Below, in pieces: positions 44,813-54,164 of a DNA stretch of 64,000 nt. The notes beneath the pieces were generated by a model, which worked only from the letters and a program-made list of their open reading frames with translations, did not search any database and had not been told where the DNA came from. Within the stretch, counting starts at the first letter, position 1, and each line of letters begins with the position of its first letter. The translations under genes were made by a program, and so were the position numbers. The DNA comes from Candidatus Latescibacterota bacterium (lineage in GTDB: Bacteria; Latescibacterota; UBA2968), in assembly GCA_022824945.1 (NCBI GenBank), contig JAJDYX010000010.1:124001-188000 (forward strand). Direction: 5' to 3'.

Positions 44813-47212
44813 TCACGCTATTCGTCTGGATTCTCCGCGGCTAATGGTATGTATTCCCTCTTCTCCTTCAATTTTCACTTCTGCATGTTCGGAACTGGAG
44901 ACGTAGAGTGCCCCGTCGGGTATGGCGTCTATACGGGCGTCGCCTTCTATGTTCAGTATTTGGACAGCGCGGAGGAGGCAGGCTGATTCGCCGCCGATGG
45001 GGATGCGGTAGTGTGCGCGGTTTCCATGCGTTTCAAGGATGGCGCCGGGAAAGACTGGTAATAGTTCGGTTCTGTTTGCGGTGAAGGTGCATATTTGTTG
45101 CGCGGTGCCGAAGTTTGCGGCGGCGAGAAATCCTTCGGCTATCAAGCCGATGCTATCTTCTGGTGCAGTTAGAGTTTCGAAGGGTGTGTCGGGTGTGTCG
45201 GTGGCGTTTTGTTCGGGGATGAGCAGGGCGGTGAGACGGCCCGCTTCTTCGCCTGCGTGAAGGGGTTTTTCACCCGATAGCCGGGAGAGTGTGAGGTCGT
45301 CGGCTATGGCGCGGTAGGGGTTGAAGTAGTGCCGGTTGTGATAGATTGTGTCGCCGGTTCCAGTATAGTGTATGCCCAAGCGGTTGTCTATGTTGAGATG
45401 GGGGGGATGGCCCAGGTTGTCGATTATGTCGTCGGATTCCAATTCGCCGTGCCAGCCCGCGTACCGGGTTTCTTCGTCGGGGCGATATAGTACGCGCTCT
45501 CCGCGGCAGTTGGGGGCCATGTGTGAGAAGTGTTCGTTGGTGATGCGCAAGAATCCCTGGTTGAGTTCTTCCAGTACGAGGTCTTCCAGGGCAGTGAATT
45601 TTTCAAAGGACAAGATGCGTCCGTCTGGCAGGCTGGCAAAGAGTGCGTGCTGTCGCAGGGATTCCTGACAGCGGTCTATGACGAGGGCGGCGGCAAAGCT
45701 GTCGTCGTATTCGGCAACGCGCACGGTTTTGAGACGGTGGCTGTCGGGTCGGTTTTGTACGACGGGTGTGCCGAGCCATGTGTCTGAACACGGGGCGATG
45801 GTGTAGATGCCCTCTCGCGTGAGGGGCAGGGCCATGATTGAATTGCGCCAGGCAAATGAGGTTTGTCCGTGCGGGTGTCTGTGGTGTACAAATCCCGCGT
45901 GGGGAAAGTGGCGCACCCCTGAGAGACGCGATTCCATTTCTTCGGTGGGGGAAGGCGATGGGGCTGGCCCAAAGAGGCGATGGAGGAGGTACAGGTCGGC
46001 GGCGCCCGAGATCGAGACTTCGCGCATGATCATGGGGTCTTGCTGGTCGTGTGCTTTCTGGGCGAGGTCCTGGTCGTACATTCGTCCCTTATTTCCGCGC
46101 TGGCGGTGTTCGGCATGTTCCAGTCCCAGATGTTCCAGGGCTGCGGCGTCCGCGTCGTCGAAAAATAAGGCGGCAATCGCATGCGCGGAAATGGTTGAGA
46201 GTATGTGTAGATAATGCCAGTCCATGCCCTGAACGGCCTGGGCATATCCGCCGCCGTCGGTGAGTGCTTTGAGGTTTTCGTACACGCGCTGTTTGTTCCA
46301 GAAGAGTTCTGGCGGTAGTTCACGTCCCCAGAGTTGGTATAGACAGCCGACGCTTATGAGGGGAGAGAGGCCAGAGGCCGTGTAACTGGGGTGTACCATG
46401 CCGTGGTTTTCCGCGAGATAATCGGGTAGTGCTGTAAAGATTTTTGCGGTCAGGGTTCGCGCGGTTTCGTCTCCTACGAGGCCGAGGTCTTTGGTGTCTT
46501 GCGGCGCGGCGCAGGTGGAGAACATCCATCTGCGGGCGGTTGCTTCCCAGTCTGCGGCGTCCGTGTGTTCGGATAGGAAGAGGAAGCAAGAGGTTAGTCC
46601 ATGAGAGGTCCAGGCATTTTCTTCCATCTGTGTGTCTGTATAGACGCCGCTTTTGGGCGCCATGTCGCCGAACCGCGCGGCGTAGTCTTCATGTACGCGG
46701 GCGACCATCATCCAGGTTTCTCGGTCGATCCATTCCCGCAGTAGCAGACAGATGCGCGCCAGACCAGCAACGGTGCTGCCACACTGGCTTTCTCGGAAGA
46801 AGCCTTTGCCCCGTTCTCCCCATTTGGTGCCGCAGTTTTCCGGACGGCCCAGTCCTTCTGATGGTCGCACGCAGTCTTCGGGACCAGAGTCGTGCGTGAA
46901 ACAGAGGTAGCGCACGCCTTTGATCGCCATTTCCCGCAGGGCGTCGCGGGATACGCCCGTGGATGTTTCGTCGTATTCTGGAGACGTACTGGCGTAGGCA
47001 AAGGTTTCAGCACAACTGATGGTTTCGATTCCATACCAGTGACATCCGCCGAAGAAATGCCCGCAGTTGGGGCGGTCGGGCCAGTCGGCAAAGTACGCGA
47101 TGCCGGTTGGTATCCACTGTTCGATCATCCGAAGATAACGGCGACTCATTTCGTTTTCCGTGTTCGGAAGTTGCGGATGCTGCAGGTCTGTGGTGTCGGT
47201 CATGCGTGCCAT
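44813..47212 (-). CDS. Unassigned protein with polysaccharide-lyase-like architecture
   Basis: 799 residues, cytoplasmic by sequence (no signal peptide). The first 430 residues are helical with repeated Trp/His/Tyr-rich segments (PNCGHFFGGCHWYGIETIS, GYAQAVQGMDWHYLHILSTI) like an (alpha/alpha) toroid. The rest is beta-rich with NSIMALPLTREGIYTI, resembling the beta-sandwich of heparinase/alginate-lyase enzymes. I could not assign a named family. AAGGAG lies six bases before the ATG. The neighbours are a symporter and a hydrolase downstream and a heparinase-type gene upstream, which support a role in sugar-polymer breakdown. The absence of a signal peptide suggests work on imported oligomers. 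Confidence 0.6.
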   Translation of the reverse strand: MARMTDTTDLQHPQLPNTENEMSRRYLRMIEQWIPTGIAYFADWPDRPNCGHFFGGCHWYGIETISCAETFAYASTSPEYDETSTGVSRDALREMAIKGVRYLCFTHDSGPEDCVRPSEGLGRPENCGTKWGERGKGFFRESQCGSTVAGLARICLLLREWIDRETWMMVARVHEDYAARFGDMAPKSGVYTDTQMEENAWTSHGLTSCFLFLSEHTDAADWEATARRWMFSTCAAPQDTKDLGLVGDETARTLTAKIFTALPDYLAENHGMVHPSYTASGLSPLISVGCLYQLWGRELPPELFWNKQRVYENLKALTDGGGYAQAVQGMDWHYLHILSTISAHAIAALFFDDADAAALEHLGLEHAEHRQRGNKGRMYDQDLAQKAHDQQDPMIMREVSISGAADLYLLHRLFGPAPSPSPTEEMESRLSGVRHFPHAGFVHHRHPHGQTSFAWRNSIMALPLTREGIYTIAPCSDTWLGTPVVQNRPDSHRLKTVRVAEYDDSFAAALVIDRCQESLRQHALFASLPDGRILSFEKFTALEDLVLEELNQGFLRITNEHFSHMAPNCRGERVLYRPDEETRYAGWHGELESDDIIDNLGHPPHLNIDNRLGIHYTGTGDTIYHNRHYFNPYRAIADDLTLSRLSGEKPLHAGEEAGRLTALLIPEQNATDTPDTPFETLTAPEDSIGLIAEGFLAAANFGTAQQICTFTANRTELLPVFPGAILETHGNRAHYRIPIGGESACLLRAVQILNIEGDARIDAIPDGALYVSSSEHAEVKIEGEEGIHTISRGESRRIA

Positions 47213-47232
47213 TTTGTTCTCCTTGGGAAATA

Positions 47233-47342
47233 AGCGGTCAGGGGTCAGTGCCCAGCGATCTCAGCGATCAATCCCATCCATCGTCATTGCGGCACGCTTA
47301 AGGCCGCAATCCAGAAGGTTTTGTTTTTAGCAGTCAGCGATC
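47233..47342. repeat. Heptad tracts flanking dispersed palindromic element, copy D
   Basis: Units AGCGGTC, AGGGGTC, AGTGCCC, AGCGATC (47233-47260) precede the palindrome at 47282-47323, which has arms TCATTGCGGC and GCCGCAAT and the tail CCAGAAGGTTTTG. AGCAGTC and AGCGATC (47329-47342) follow. The stop codon of the heparinase gene falls inside the second tract. Confidence 0.75.
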
Positions 47343-50339
47343 AGTTTTCCATTCATAATCAATGGTCGCACATAAGGTCTCGATTTTGCCATTGGCGATG
47401 TGAAGGTGTACCGCGTTTTGTATTTCGCACGGGTCGCCTGTAGAAATATCATAAATAAAGCCTTTTGTGTAATCCTCGCGAGATACGAGGCCGCGGATGA
47501 AGGAGGTGTCGCCCACTTCTACGCGCACTTTGTTTGTTTCTATGGGCGATATGTCGGAGATGGTGTAACAGGCGTCCCGGATTCCGTCGTTTAAGATGCG
47601 TAGTTGCGCGCCGATGAGGCGTTTGTCCGCTGGTAAATCGCCTTCTATTTCGACCCAGGCGGGGCCGGTTTCTTCGCGGTGAAAGTCCGTTACGGTGCCG
47701 CGGTGCGTTGGGGTGTTGGTCCGCAGGGTTCCTGAGGGGGTGTTCACCCGGGTGCCTCCGACTATAAAGATGGATGTTTGTCCGTTGTCATGGGATATGA
47801 TTGCAAACCGTGCTGCGGCCGCGATGTTTTCGCTCAGGTCGAATACGCGATTTGGGTCGTCTGATGAGAGGATGTAATCTGTTCGGCCTGTACGAATTGT
47901 TACCTTTATGGCCGCTGCTGTCAGGTCGTCTGGTTCTGTGCCGAGGTCAATGCGGGTGGCGTCTGTTATATGAGGTTGGCTCTCGCGGTAAGTTTCTATG
48001 ATGGAGGCAAAGAGGCTTTGCTCTGAGCCGGAGTTGTGTAATAGTACGTAGCGGATGCGCCGGGGATTGCCGGGTTTGTTTTGTGGCGGGTCGCCCCATG
48101 CCAGAGCCGCGTTTTCTGCGTTGGATAATACGCGGTAGCGCAGGTGTAGTGGTGTTCCTCCGTGCTGGGTTTTCCAGGTATCTGCGAGTTTCCAGTCTGC
48201 CCACCATTCGGCTGTGGGTTTTGCTGCGCGGTGAACGCCGTAGAGATAGGCAAAGCCACTGCCGCGGTAGCGTCCATCAGGCGGTCCGTCGTAGTGGGTT
48301 CCAAAGGGGATGGTTTCGCTGGCATACGTTCCCTGTTTTTGTGGGGTGAGTTCGATCCCATGGGTGGTGACGTGGCCTTCTCCGGCGTGGAAACTCATGA
48401 CGTGATCGTTTCCGCCATCTACGCGGAAGAAGTCGATGAGATAAGATTCTGTGGCGGATATGTCGATCATCGCGAGGGTGCGCCGATAATCCCGTGCGTC
48501 GGGATATATTTCGGGGGATGCGATTTCGACAACGCCTATGCCCTGCGAGGCGGCAAAGTATTGGCAGTGTCCGATCCAGTTTATTTCTTGCTGCTGGCGG
48601 TTTACCATTACTGTGTTGTGCGAGATGGTATTTGTTGTCCAGCCCGCTCGCTTGGGCCATTTGCTGTCGGCGTATTCGGGGTATCCCAGGTCGGGCAATA
48701 CGTCCATTCCGCGGTAGTACATGCCAAAGTTCAACCGGTCTTTATGTCCGTGTCCGCCGTTGCGTCCGTAATACAGATAGGCCGCCCGCTGGTCTTCTCC
48801 TTTGCCATGCCGAAATACGGTGAGTCCATAGCCATTAAGGTTTTCGCTTTTTAGTTCTATTTCGCCGTGTTGTTTTACGATTTCGAGGACGGTTTTCTGG
48901 ATTGCTTCGGGTTCGGTGTCGAAGATGGAGGTGTGTAGTCCGTCGGTGCGGTTTCCGTTGAGTTTGTACGCGAGGCGCGCGAGGTCGGTGTCGCCGAGCC
49001 GGGCGAAGGCGCTGATGACTGTTTCGAGATCTACGCTTACCATTCCCTCGCCTCCGGTGTTGCCGGTGTCGCCGATGTGGGGGGTGTAGCGGTCCAGTGC
49101 GGTGAGGCGATAGGGCGCGCTGTACATGCGCTTGAGGCGGGGATAGTCGCGGTATAGGTCGAAATCTCGATATTTGTGGCACCGATCCAGTATCCAGGCA
49201 CAGCGGGCAAATGCGTTCATCCAGCCGAAGCAATAGCCGGGTGCTGCTTCGTTGCCAACGCCGTCTCGATCCACTTCTCCGATCAGGGTTGCCGGGATGT
49301 GTCCCCCACCGGTACCGCGGGATTCTCCGGGTTCAAAGAGCCAGTCGAGTGCTTCGGGCGTTTCCTGTGGGTCGTCCAGTACTGCCGCTGCTGTGGCCAT
49401 GGCGGTTTGGGTCATGCCTTCGTTGCCGCGGATGCGCCGGTCTCGACAGGAGCGTATGAATTCTCGCAGGAGTCCGCGTTCGATGTTTTCGCGGATGTGG
49501 GCGATGTTCGTTTTGGGTTGTGTGATCTGCCATTTTTCCGCTTGTATGGATAGGAATTTGACCAAATCTTCGTCGTCTTCTATGCCTTCGGAGATCATGT
49601 CGTAGGATAGGGATAGGGTTTCTGCCATGCCGTTTTCCCATATACAGCCTTTGATGCGGCCCATGCCCGTGCCGCCGTGGGAGTTGTAGAGACCCAGGTC
49701 CGAATAGGGGGTTAAGTCCATGTCGGGATATACGTCTGCTATGCGGTCGAGGATGATGGCGCCTTTGTGGGCATAAGCGGTGTTTCCCGTGTAGAGATAC
49801 GCTTTGCCCAGGGCGAGGGCGGCTGCTGGCAGTTCGGTCCAGGTGCAATAATGGCTGTAGTAGGCGATGAACCACCAGCGGTTTCCCGATTCGTCGATCC
49901 AGCCCATGCCGTCATCTACTGCGAATTGGGGATCATTGGGGTGTTCGGCGTTGTATAGCAGGGTTTCATCGGCGAGTTTGTGATCGAAGATGCCACCGGT
50001 TCCCAGTCCGCTTTTGTAAAATGCCTCGAAGTCATTTTTGGGCCAGATTTCTCCGCACGACGGACATTCCAGTTTATAGGGGCGGTGCAGCGATACTTTC
50101 CAGGGGTAGTTGCCGAATGCATAGACGTCTCGGCCGCATTCGGGACAGCCGAGGTCGGGGTTGACGTGGATGCCGCGGGGGATGGATTGTCCGGTGATCA
50201 GGTTCCAGATTTCTCCATCGCTTCGCGCTATCCAGGGCGCGCATGTTTCGATTGCGGTATCTCGCTCAGTTTTTGCCCAGGCGTAGTGTTCGATGTTTCG
50301 CCGGGCATTGCTTATTTCTTCGGGTGTGTACAGTCCCAT
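47334..50339 (-). CDS. Heparinase II/III family protein with CPxCG pairs
   Basis: 1001 residues. An N-terminal CPECG (65-69) and CPSCG (92-96) form a zinc-ribbon-like pair, an unusual addition. The body is an (alpha/alpha) toroid (ALALGKAYLYTGNTAYAHKG, GCIWENGMAETLSLSYDMI) followed by the heparinase II/III beta-sandwich, where YYGRNGGHGHKDRLNFGMYY carries the His-rich metal/catalytic strand. Such enzymes cleave uronic-acid-containing glycans by beta-elimination. No signal peptide. AAGGAG precedes the ATG. It is 11 bp after the secreted dockerin-like gene and upstream of the lyase-like gene. The C-terminus runs into a heptad tract. Confidence 0.85.
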   Translation of the reverse strand: MGLYTPEEISNARRNIEHYAWAKTERDTAIETCAPWIARSDGEIWNLITGQSIPRGIHVNPDLGCPECGRDVYAFGNYPWKVSLHRPYKLECPSCGEIWPKNDFEAFYKSGLGTGGIFDHKLADETLLYNAEHPNDPQFAVDDGMGWIDESGNRWWFIAYYSHYCTWTELPAAALALGKAYLYTGNTAYAHKGAIILDRIADVYPDMDLTPYSDLGLYNSHGGTGMGRIKGCIWENGMAETLSLSYDMISEGIEDDEDLVKFLSIQAEKWQITQPKTNIAHIRENIERGLLREFIRSCRDRRIRGNEGMTQTAMATAAAVLDDPQETPEALDWLFEPGESRGTGGGHIPATLIGEVDRDGVGNEAAPGYCFGWMNAFARCAWILDRCHKYRDFDLYRDYPRLKRMYSAPYRLTALDRYTPHIGDTGNTGGEGMVSVDLETVISAFARLGDTDLARLAYKLNGNRTDGLHTSIFDTEPEAIQKTVLEIVKQHGEIELKSENLNGYGLTVFRHGKGEDQRAAYLYYGRNGGHGHKDRLNFGMYYRGMDVLPDLGYPEYADSKWPKRAGWTTNTISHNTVMVNRQQQEINWIGHCQYFAASQGIGVVEIASPEIYPDARDYRRTLAMIDISATESYLIDFFRVDGGNDHVMSFHAGEGHVTTHGIELTPQKQGTYASETIPFGTHYDGPPDGRYRGSGFAYLYGVHRAAKPTAEWWADWKLADTWKTQHGGTPLHLRYRVLSNAENAALAWGDPPQNKPGNPRRIRYVLLHNSGSEQSLFASIIETYRESQPHITDATRIDLGTEPDDLTAAAIKVTIRTGRTDYILSSDDPNRVFDLSENIAAAARFAIISHDNGQTSIFIVGGTRVNTPSGTLRTNTPTHRGTVTDFHREETGPAWVEIEGDLPADKRLIGAQLRILNDGIRDACYTISDISPIETNKVRVEVGDTSFIRGLVSREDYTKGFIYDISTGDPCEIQNAVHLHIANGKIETLCATIDYEWKTDR

Positions 50340-50350
50340 CGGGGTTCTCC

Positions 50351-51847
50351 TTATGGGGTGTCAAAGGCTTGCACAAAGATCAAGAAGTCGCCGAATCCCA
50401 CTTTTCCGTCCAGGTCCAGGTCAAAAGGGGCGAATACGGTTGCGTATTCGCCTACTATTTTTCCGTAGGCGTTGGCGAATAGGAGAAAGTCTTCGAAACC
50501 TATTGTTCCGTTGCCGTCAAAGTCTGCGCTGCGGGAGGTGCTGGCTTTGAGAAAAAGCCGTCGAATAGTTTTGAAGATTTCGTCGTCGGACGCTTTGGGC
50601 AGGGCGTAGGTTACGACGCCTTCGCAAAAGCCTTGTCGCCTTTGTACCAGTGCCATTTTTACCTTGTCGCGGATGCGCTCGGCTGTGCCCGGTTCGCCAT
50701 TCCGTTTTACAAACTGGTGTCGGGTTGCCGCTATCATGACGATTAGTGGGATGTGGTATCTGCCCTCGCCTTTGTACGCGGGTTCAAAGTTTATGGTCCA
50801 GCGTCCTTGAACTGTTTGTTGCCAGTTTTCTTCGGGTACGAGGCCCTGTACAATGGGTTCTTGTATTTCTACGAGTACGGGATAGTTGGATACGCGCTTG
50901 CGGTCATATACGCGCAGGGTCAGGGTTACATGGGTCTTCTGGCTTACAAATGGGGTGAGGGGTATTTCTACTGTTTGCCAGGCTTTTTCGCCGCCGGCTA
51001 CGTCTTCTTCCCACAGGATCTGATTATCTACGAGTACTTGCTTGAAATGGTAGCCCGCTGTTGGTCCTTCATAGCTGTCCTGTTGCGTCAATCGAAGCGT
51101 ATAGCGCTCGGCGTTGGGCTGTACGCGATATCGCCTCTGGAGACTTGCGGCGTCGCCTATTGCCGAGCGGGTGTATTGGGGATAGGAGAATTGCCATCTC
51201 GCGGGTGTGTCTCTCTGGTCGTTGAGCAATTGCCATGTCCTTTGTACGGTTTGCGCGGTTTTGGGATAGGCCGCGACTACGCCGTCGATTGCGCTTCCAT
51301 AGTCCCTTACAAATGCCCGGTCCATTTCCGGATAATACATCAGGGGCCAGAATTCCATGTTGGGGTTGATGGCCCGCGCCCTTTGGCGCATGGTGGATAC
51401 ATAGGCGGGGGTATATACGTTTCGGTTGGCCCAGAAGTCGTCGATTACAAATGCTTTCAAGTTGGGATGGGCGAGTGATAATAGCGCGATTTCTTCTGCC
51501 CAGCGCATGTAGTCCAGGCGGAATGGTTCGGAATATCGCGTGCCGTATATCGGCGGGCTTTCTGTAGGTGGTACGAGATAGACCCAGGTGTCGATGCCCG
51601 CGTTTTGCGCTGCGGGCAAAAATAGTTTCAGGTCTTCCCAATCGGTTTCCCTGTGCCAGATGAGAAAGAAGTACGCGTTGACGCGCAGTTCAGTCAAGCG
51701 GCGTACGAGTACAGGTATATCTACGCGGCCATCGCTGCCTCTTATTTCTGCGTTGTAATCGGCGATTACAGGCGGCGGACTCGCATGCAGGGGTCTGGTG
51801 GTGAATAATAGTAGTATGAAGACCAGAATTTTCAATTTGTGATTCAT
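50351..51847 (-). CDS. Secreted TIM-barrel-like protein with C-terminal dockerin-like repeats
   Basis: 498 residues. Signal peptide (KILVFILLLFTTRPLHA). Residues about 25-230 read as a (beta/alpha) barrel similar to glycoside-hydrolase-like DUF4985/DUF4838-type proteins (RRLTELRVNAYFFLIWHRE, LKAFVIDDFWAN with possible acid residues). A jelly-roll-like section follows. The last 60 residues contain two dockerin-type calcium loops, DFDGNGTIGFEDFLLF and DLDLDGKVGFGDFLIF. Dockerin-like tails bind cohesins or anchor proteins to the surface. First gene of the lyase-symporter operon. Confidence 0.75.
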   Translation of the reverse strand: MNHKLKILVFILLLFTTRPLHASPPPVIADYNAEIRGSDGRVDIPVLVRRLTELRVNAYFFLIWHRETDWEDLKLFLPAAQNAGIDTWVYLVPPTESPPIYGTRYSEPFRLDYMRWAEEIALLSLAHPNLKAFVIDDFWANRNVYTPAYVSTMRQRARAINPNMEFWPLMYYPEMDRAFVRDYGSAIDGVVAAYPKTAQTVQRTWQLLNDQRDTPARWQFSYPQYTRSAIGDAASLQRRYRVQPNAERYTLRLTQQDSYEGPTAGYHFKQVLVDNQILWEEDVAGGEKAWQTVEIPLTPFVSQKTHVTLTLRVYDRKRVSNYPVLVEIQEPIVQGLVPEENWQQTVQGRWTINFEPAYKGEGRYHIPLIVMIAATRHQFVKRNGEPGTAERIRDKVKMALVQRRQGFCEGVVTYALPKASDDEIFKTIRRLFLKASTSRSADFDGNGTIGFEDFLLFANAYGKIVGEYATVFAPFDLDLDGKVGFGDFLIFVQAFDTP

Positions 51848-51978
51848 TTAAAATATCTTTGCGATAAATTTTTGTGGCTTATCGCCGCTATGTGTGACTA
51901 TATTAGCTTCGTTAAAACAGAAAGTTACATGACGTATTTTTAAATACAAGAAAAATTGAAATAGCTTCCGAAAACACT

Positions 51979-53967
51979 ATGGCCCTTCCCGAATCCCTGT
52001 CTCCCACATCCGAAGATGCCCAAAGAAGAGCGGCACGCATTACGCCTCGCAGTGTCGCGCTGGGGCTTCTGATTGCATGTCTGGCGAGTGCATGGGTGAC
52101 GTATTCCCGCACGGCTGCAAATACTTCTGCGGTTAATATTACGCATCTTCCGGTTTCTATTTTCGCGATTTTTTTGTGCGTTTTTATTGTCAATACGCTT
52201 CTGAAGATTCGGTTTGATAGACAGGGTCTGGCTTCCCGAGAATTGGCTGTTATTTTCGCTATGGGGCTGGTCGGGGCGATTATTCCCGCGCGTGGGCTGA
52301 CCGGTGTCTGGCTGGGGCTGATGGCTGCGCCTCATTATCTGGCTACGCCGGAGAATGGGTGGATTGACAATGTTCAACCCTTTCTTCCGTCCTATCTATT
52401 TCCCTCTAATGATCACCAGCAGACGACGTTTTTGTACGAGGGCTTGCCGTCTGGCGTGCCCATTCCGTGGGCGGTGTGGGTCGGTCCGATTTTCTGGTGG
52501 GTTACACTGATTCTGGCCGGGTTTGTGGTGTGTTTTTGCATTGTGGTTATTCTTCGCAAGCAGTGGGTTGAGAGCGAGCGCCTGGATTATCCTTTGCTCG
52601 CGCCTGTTCTGGAGATGGTTGCCGAGGCTCGCGATTCTTCGGGGCGGAGTGGCTGGCCGGTCCTGTTTCGAGGATATCTCTTTTGGATTGGTTTTGGGCT
52701 GGCGTTTGGGATTATCGGGTGGAATATTATTACTTATTTTTATACGACGGTTCCCCGTATTAGCATGAGTCCCAATGGCGGGCTTTTTTATTTTGCGCGT
52801 CTTTTTCCGCCGCTGTTGACGCATATCAATACTTATACGATTGGGTTTGGATATTTTGTCAATCTGGAGATTCTTTTTTCGATCTGGTTTTTCCATTTTT
52901 TGTTGATGGGCGAGATTGCGCTTATTCGGAAGACGGGCTTTCAGTTTGGGCGCATGCACCAGAAGGGCGGCGGTTGGGGTGATCCTCTGGTGCAGTGGCA
53001 GTGTATGGGCGCGCTTTTTGTGTTTGTGGGCTGGGGGCTGTGGACTGCGCGGCGGCATTTGAAGGCGGTTTTTCGGAAGGCATGGAATGACGATCCCGAT
53101 GTGGATGATGCGGGTGAGCTTCTTTCCTATCGCACGGCTGTGATTGGCTTGATTGTGGGTGTGGCTTATATCATAGCCTATCTTTTGAAGGCGGGGGTTG
53201 CGCCGGGTCTTTTGATGATTACGATACCGGCTGCGATTGTTATTTATATCGCGCTTGCCCGTTTTGTGTGTGAGTCGGGTACACTTTATCTGGGTATTCC
53301 CACGACGCCTCTGGATATGGGTTTTCAACTGATCGGTACGGTTACGATTGATCCGAGGACGATTGCGATGGGTTCTACGGCTCACGCGTTGCGCTGGATG
53401 CTGTTTATGCCAGCTTTGTCACAGAATGCCAAAGTTTTTGATCGCGTGCCGGGCAATAAGCGCGCGCTTTTCTGGGTGTTGCTTTTGGGGTTGGTCGGCG
53501 CGCTTGTGGTCAATATTTCGATGGTGCTCTATCTGGGCTATACACACGGGGCGTACAATTTTACGGAGTATCCGTTTACCCGGTACGCGCCGCGCCTTTA
53601 CGATGCGATTGTTACGAAGATCAAGTCTCCCGAGCCAGCTTCATGGGAGCGGATGGTGCTGTTCGGCTTTGGGGGCCTCATTTTTGCGATTCTCACGGCG
53701 CTTCGATATCGCCTGCCCTGGTGGCCCATCCATCCCGTGGGTTTTATTATTACGACGACGAGTATTCTTCACGAGATTACGTCTCTTATTATCGTCTGGC
53801 TGTTCAAAGCTATTGTGATCCGGGTGGGTGGTGTGTCCTTGTACGAAAAATACCGTCCGCTCTTTTTTGGGATTATTGCAGGCAGGGCGACAGGGGTGCT
53901 CGTTTCGTTTGTTGTGGATTTGATCTGGTTCCCCGGTGGGGGGCATGGGGTACACGGTTGGGCGTGA
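51979..53967 (+). CDS. DUF6785/DUF6784 polytopic membrane protein (second paralog)
   Basis: 662 residues, about a dozen or more hydrophobic helices, homologous along its length to the minus-strand protein at 23561-25546: shared ELAVIFAMGLVGAIIPARG region, LATPENGWIDNVQPFLPSYLFPSND, YEGLPSGVPIPWAVWVG and RKQWVESERLDYPLLAPVLE. It is transcribed divergently from the lyase operon, with 131 bp between. The resemblance to OPT carriers suggests uptake of a peptide or small molecule made outside the cell. The start ATG has no strong ribosome site. It ends beside a heptad tract and palindrome E. Confidence 0.82.
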   Translation: MALPESLSPTSEDAQRRAARITPRSVALGLLIACLASAWVTYSRTAANTSAVNITHLPVSIFAIFLCVFIVNTLLKIRFDRQGLASRELAVIFAMGLVGAIIPARGLTGVWLGLMAAPHYLATPENGWIDNVQPFLPSYLFPSNDHQQTTFLYEGLPSGVPIPWAVWVGPIFWWVTLILAGFVVCFCIVVILRKQWVESERLDYPLLAPVLEMVAEARDSSGRSGWPVLFRGYLFWIGFGLAFGIIGWNIITYFYTTVPRISMSPNGGLFYFARLFPPLLTHINTYTIGFGYFVNLEILFSIWFFHFLLMGEIALIRKTGFQFGRMHQKGGGWGDPLVQWQCMGALFVFVGWGLWTARRHLKAVFRKAWNDDPDVDDAGELLSYRTAVIGLIVGVAYIIAYLLKAGVAPGLLMITIPAAIVIYIALARFVCESGTLYLGIPTTPLDMGFQLIGTVTIDPRTIAMGSTAHALRWMLFMPALSQNAKVFDRVPGNKRALFWVLLLGLVGALVVNISMVLYLGYTHGAYNFTEYPFTRYAPRLYDAIVTKIKSPEPASWERMVLFGFGGLIFAILTALRYRLPWWPIHPVGFIITTTSILHEITSLIIVWLFKAIVIRVGGVSLYEKYRPLFFGIIAGRATGVLVSFVVDLIWFPGGGHGVHGWA

Positions 53968-53970
53968 GGG

Positions 53971-54066
53971 GAAGGATGAAGTGTGAAGGAGGAAGTGAGA
54001 ACACCCGTCATCGCGGCATGGTCCCCTGCTTAAATCATGCAGGGACATGCTTAGCCGCGATCCAGT
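53971..54066. repeat. Heptad tract plus palindromic element, copy E (with extra inner stem)
   Basis: Units GAAGGAT, GAAGTGT, GAAGGAG, GAAGTGA (53971-53998) precede the palindrome at 54006-54066, with arms TCATCGCGG and CCGCGAT. Inside the loop lies a second palindrome, GTCCCTGC...GCAGGGAC flanked by GCATG/CATGC. It is thus the longest copy. The minus strand of the element encodes the end of the small ORF at 54035. Confidence 0.75.
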
Positions 54067-54151
54067 CTTGAGGTGAGGATTGGGCAGAAGCAGGTCCAGA
54101 GATCAGGGTGACACTTACGGCTATGGTAAGAAATACAGATTGGATAGTCAT
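54035..54151 (-). pseudogene. Short ORF: signal peptide fused to repeat-derived tail
   Basis: 38 residues from ATG 54151. The first 25 are a clean Sec signal peptide (SVFLTIAVSVTLISGPASAQ); the last ten, DWIAAKHVPA, come from palindrome E, as in Nnr. It looks like a gene for an exported protein cut off by the element just after its signal peptide. It starts 13 bp after the stop of the 317-residue gene. Confidence 0.45.
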
Positions 54152-54164
54152 CTCTATTGCATTA

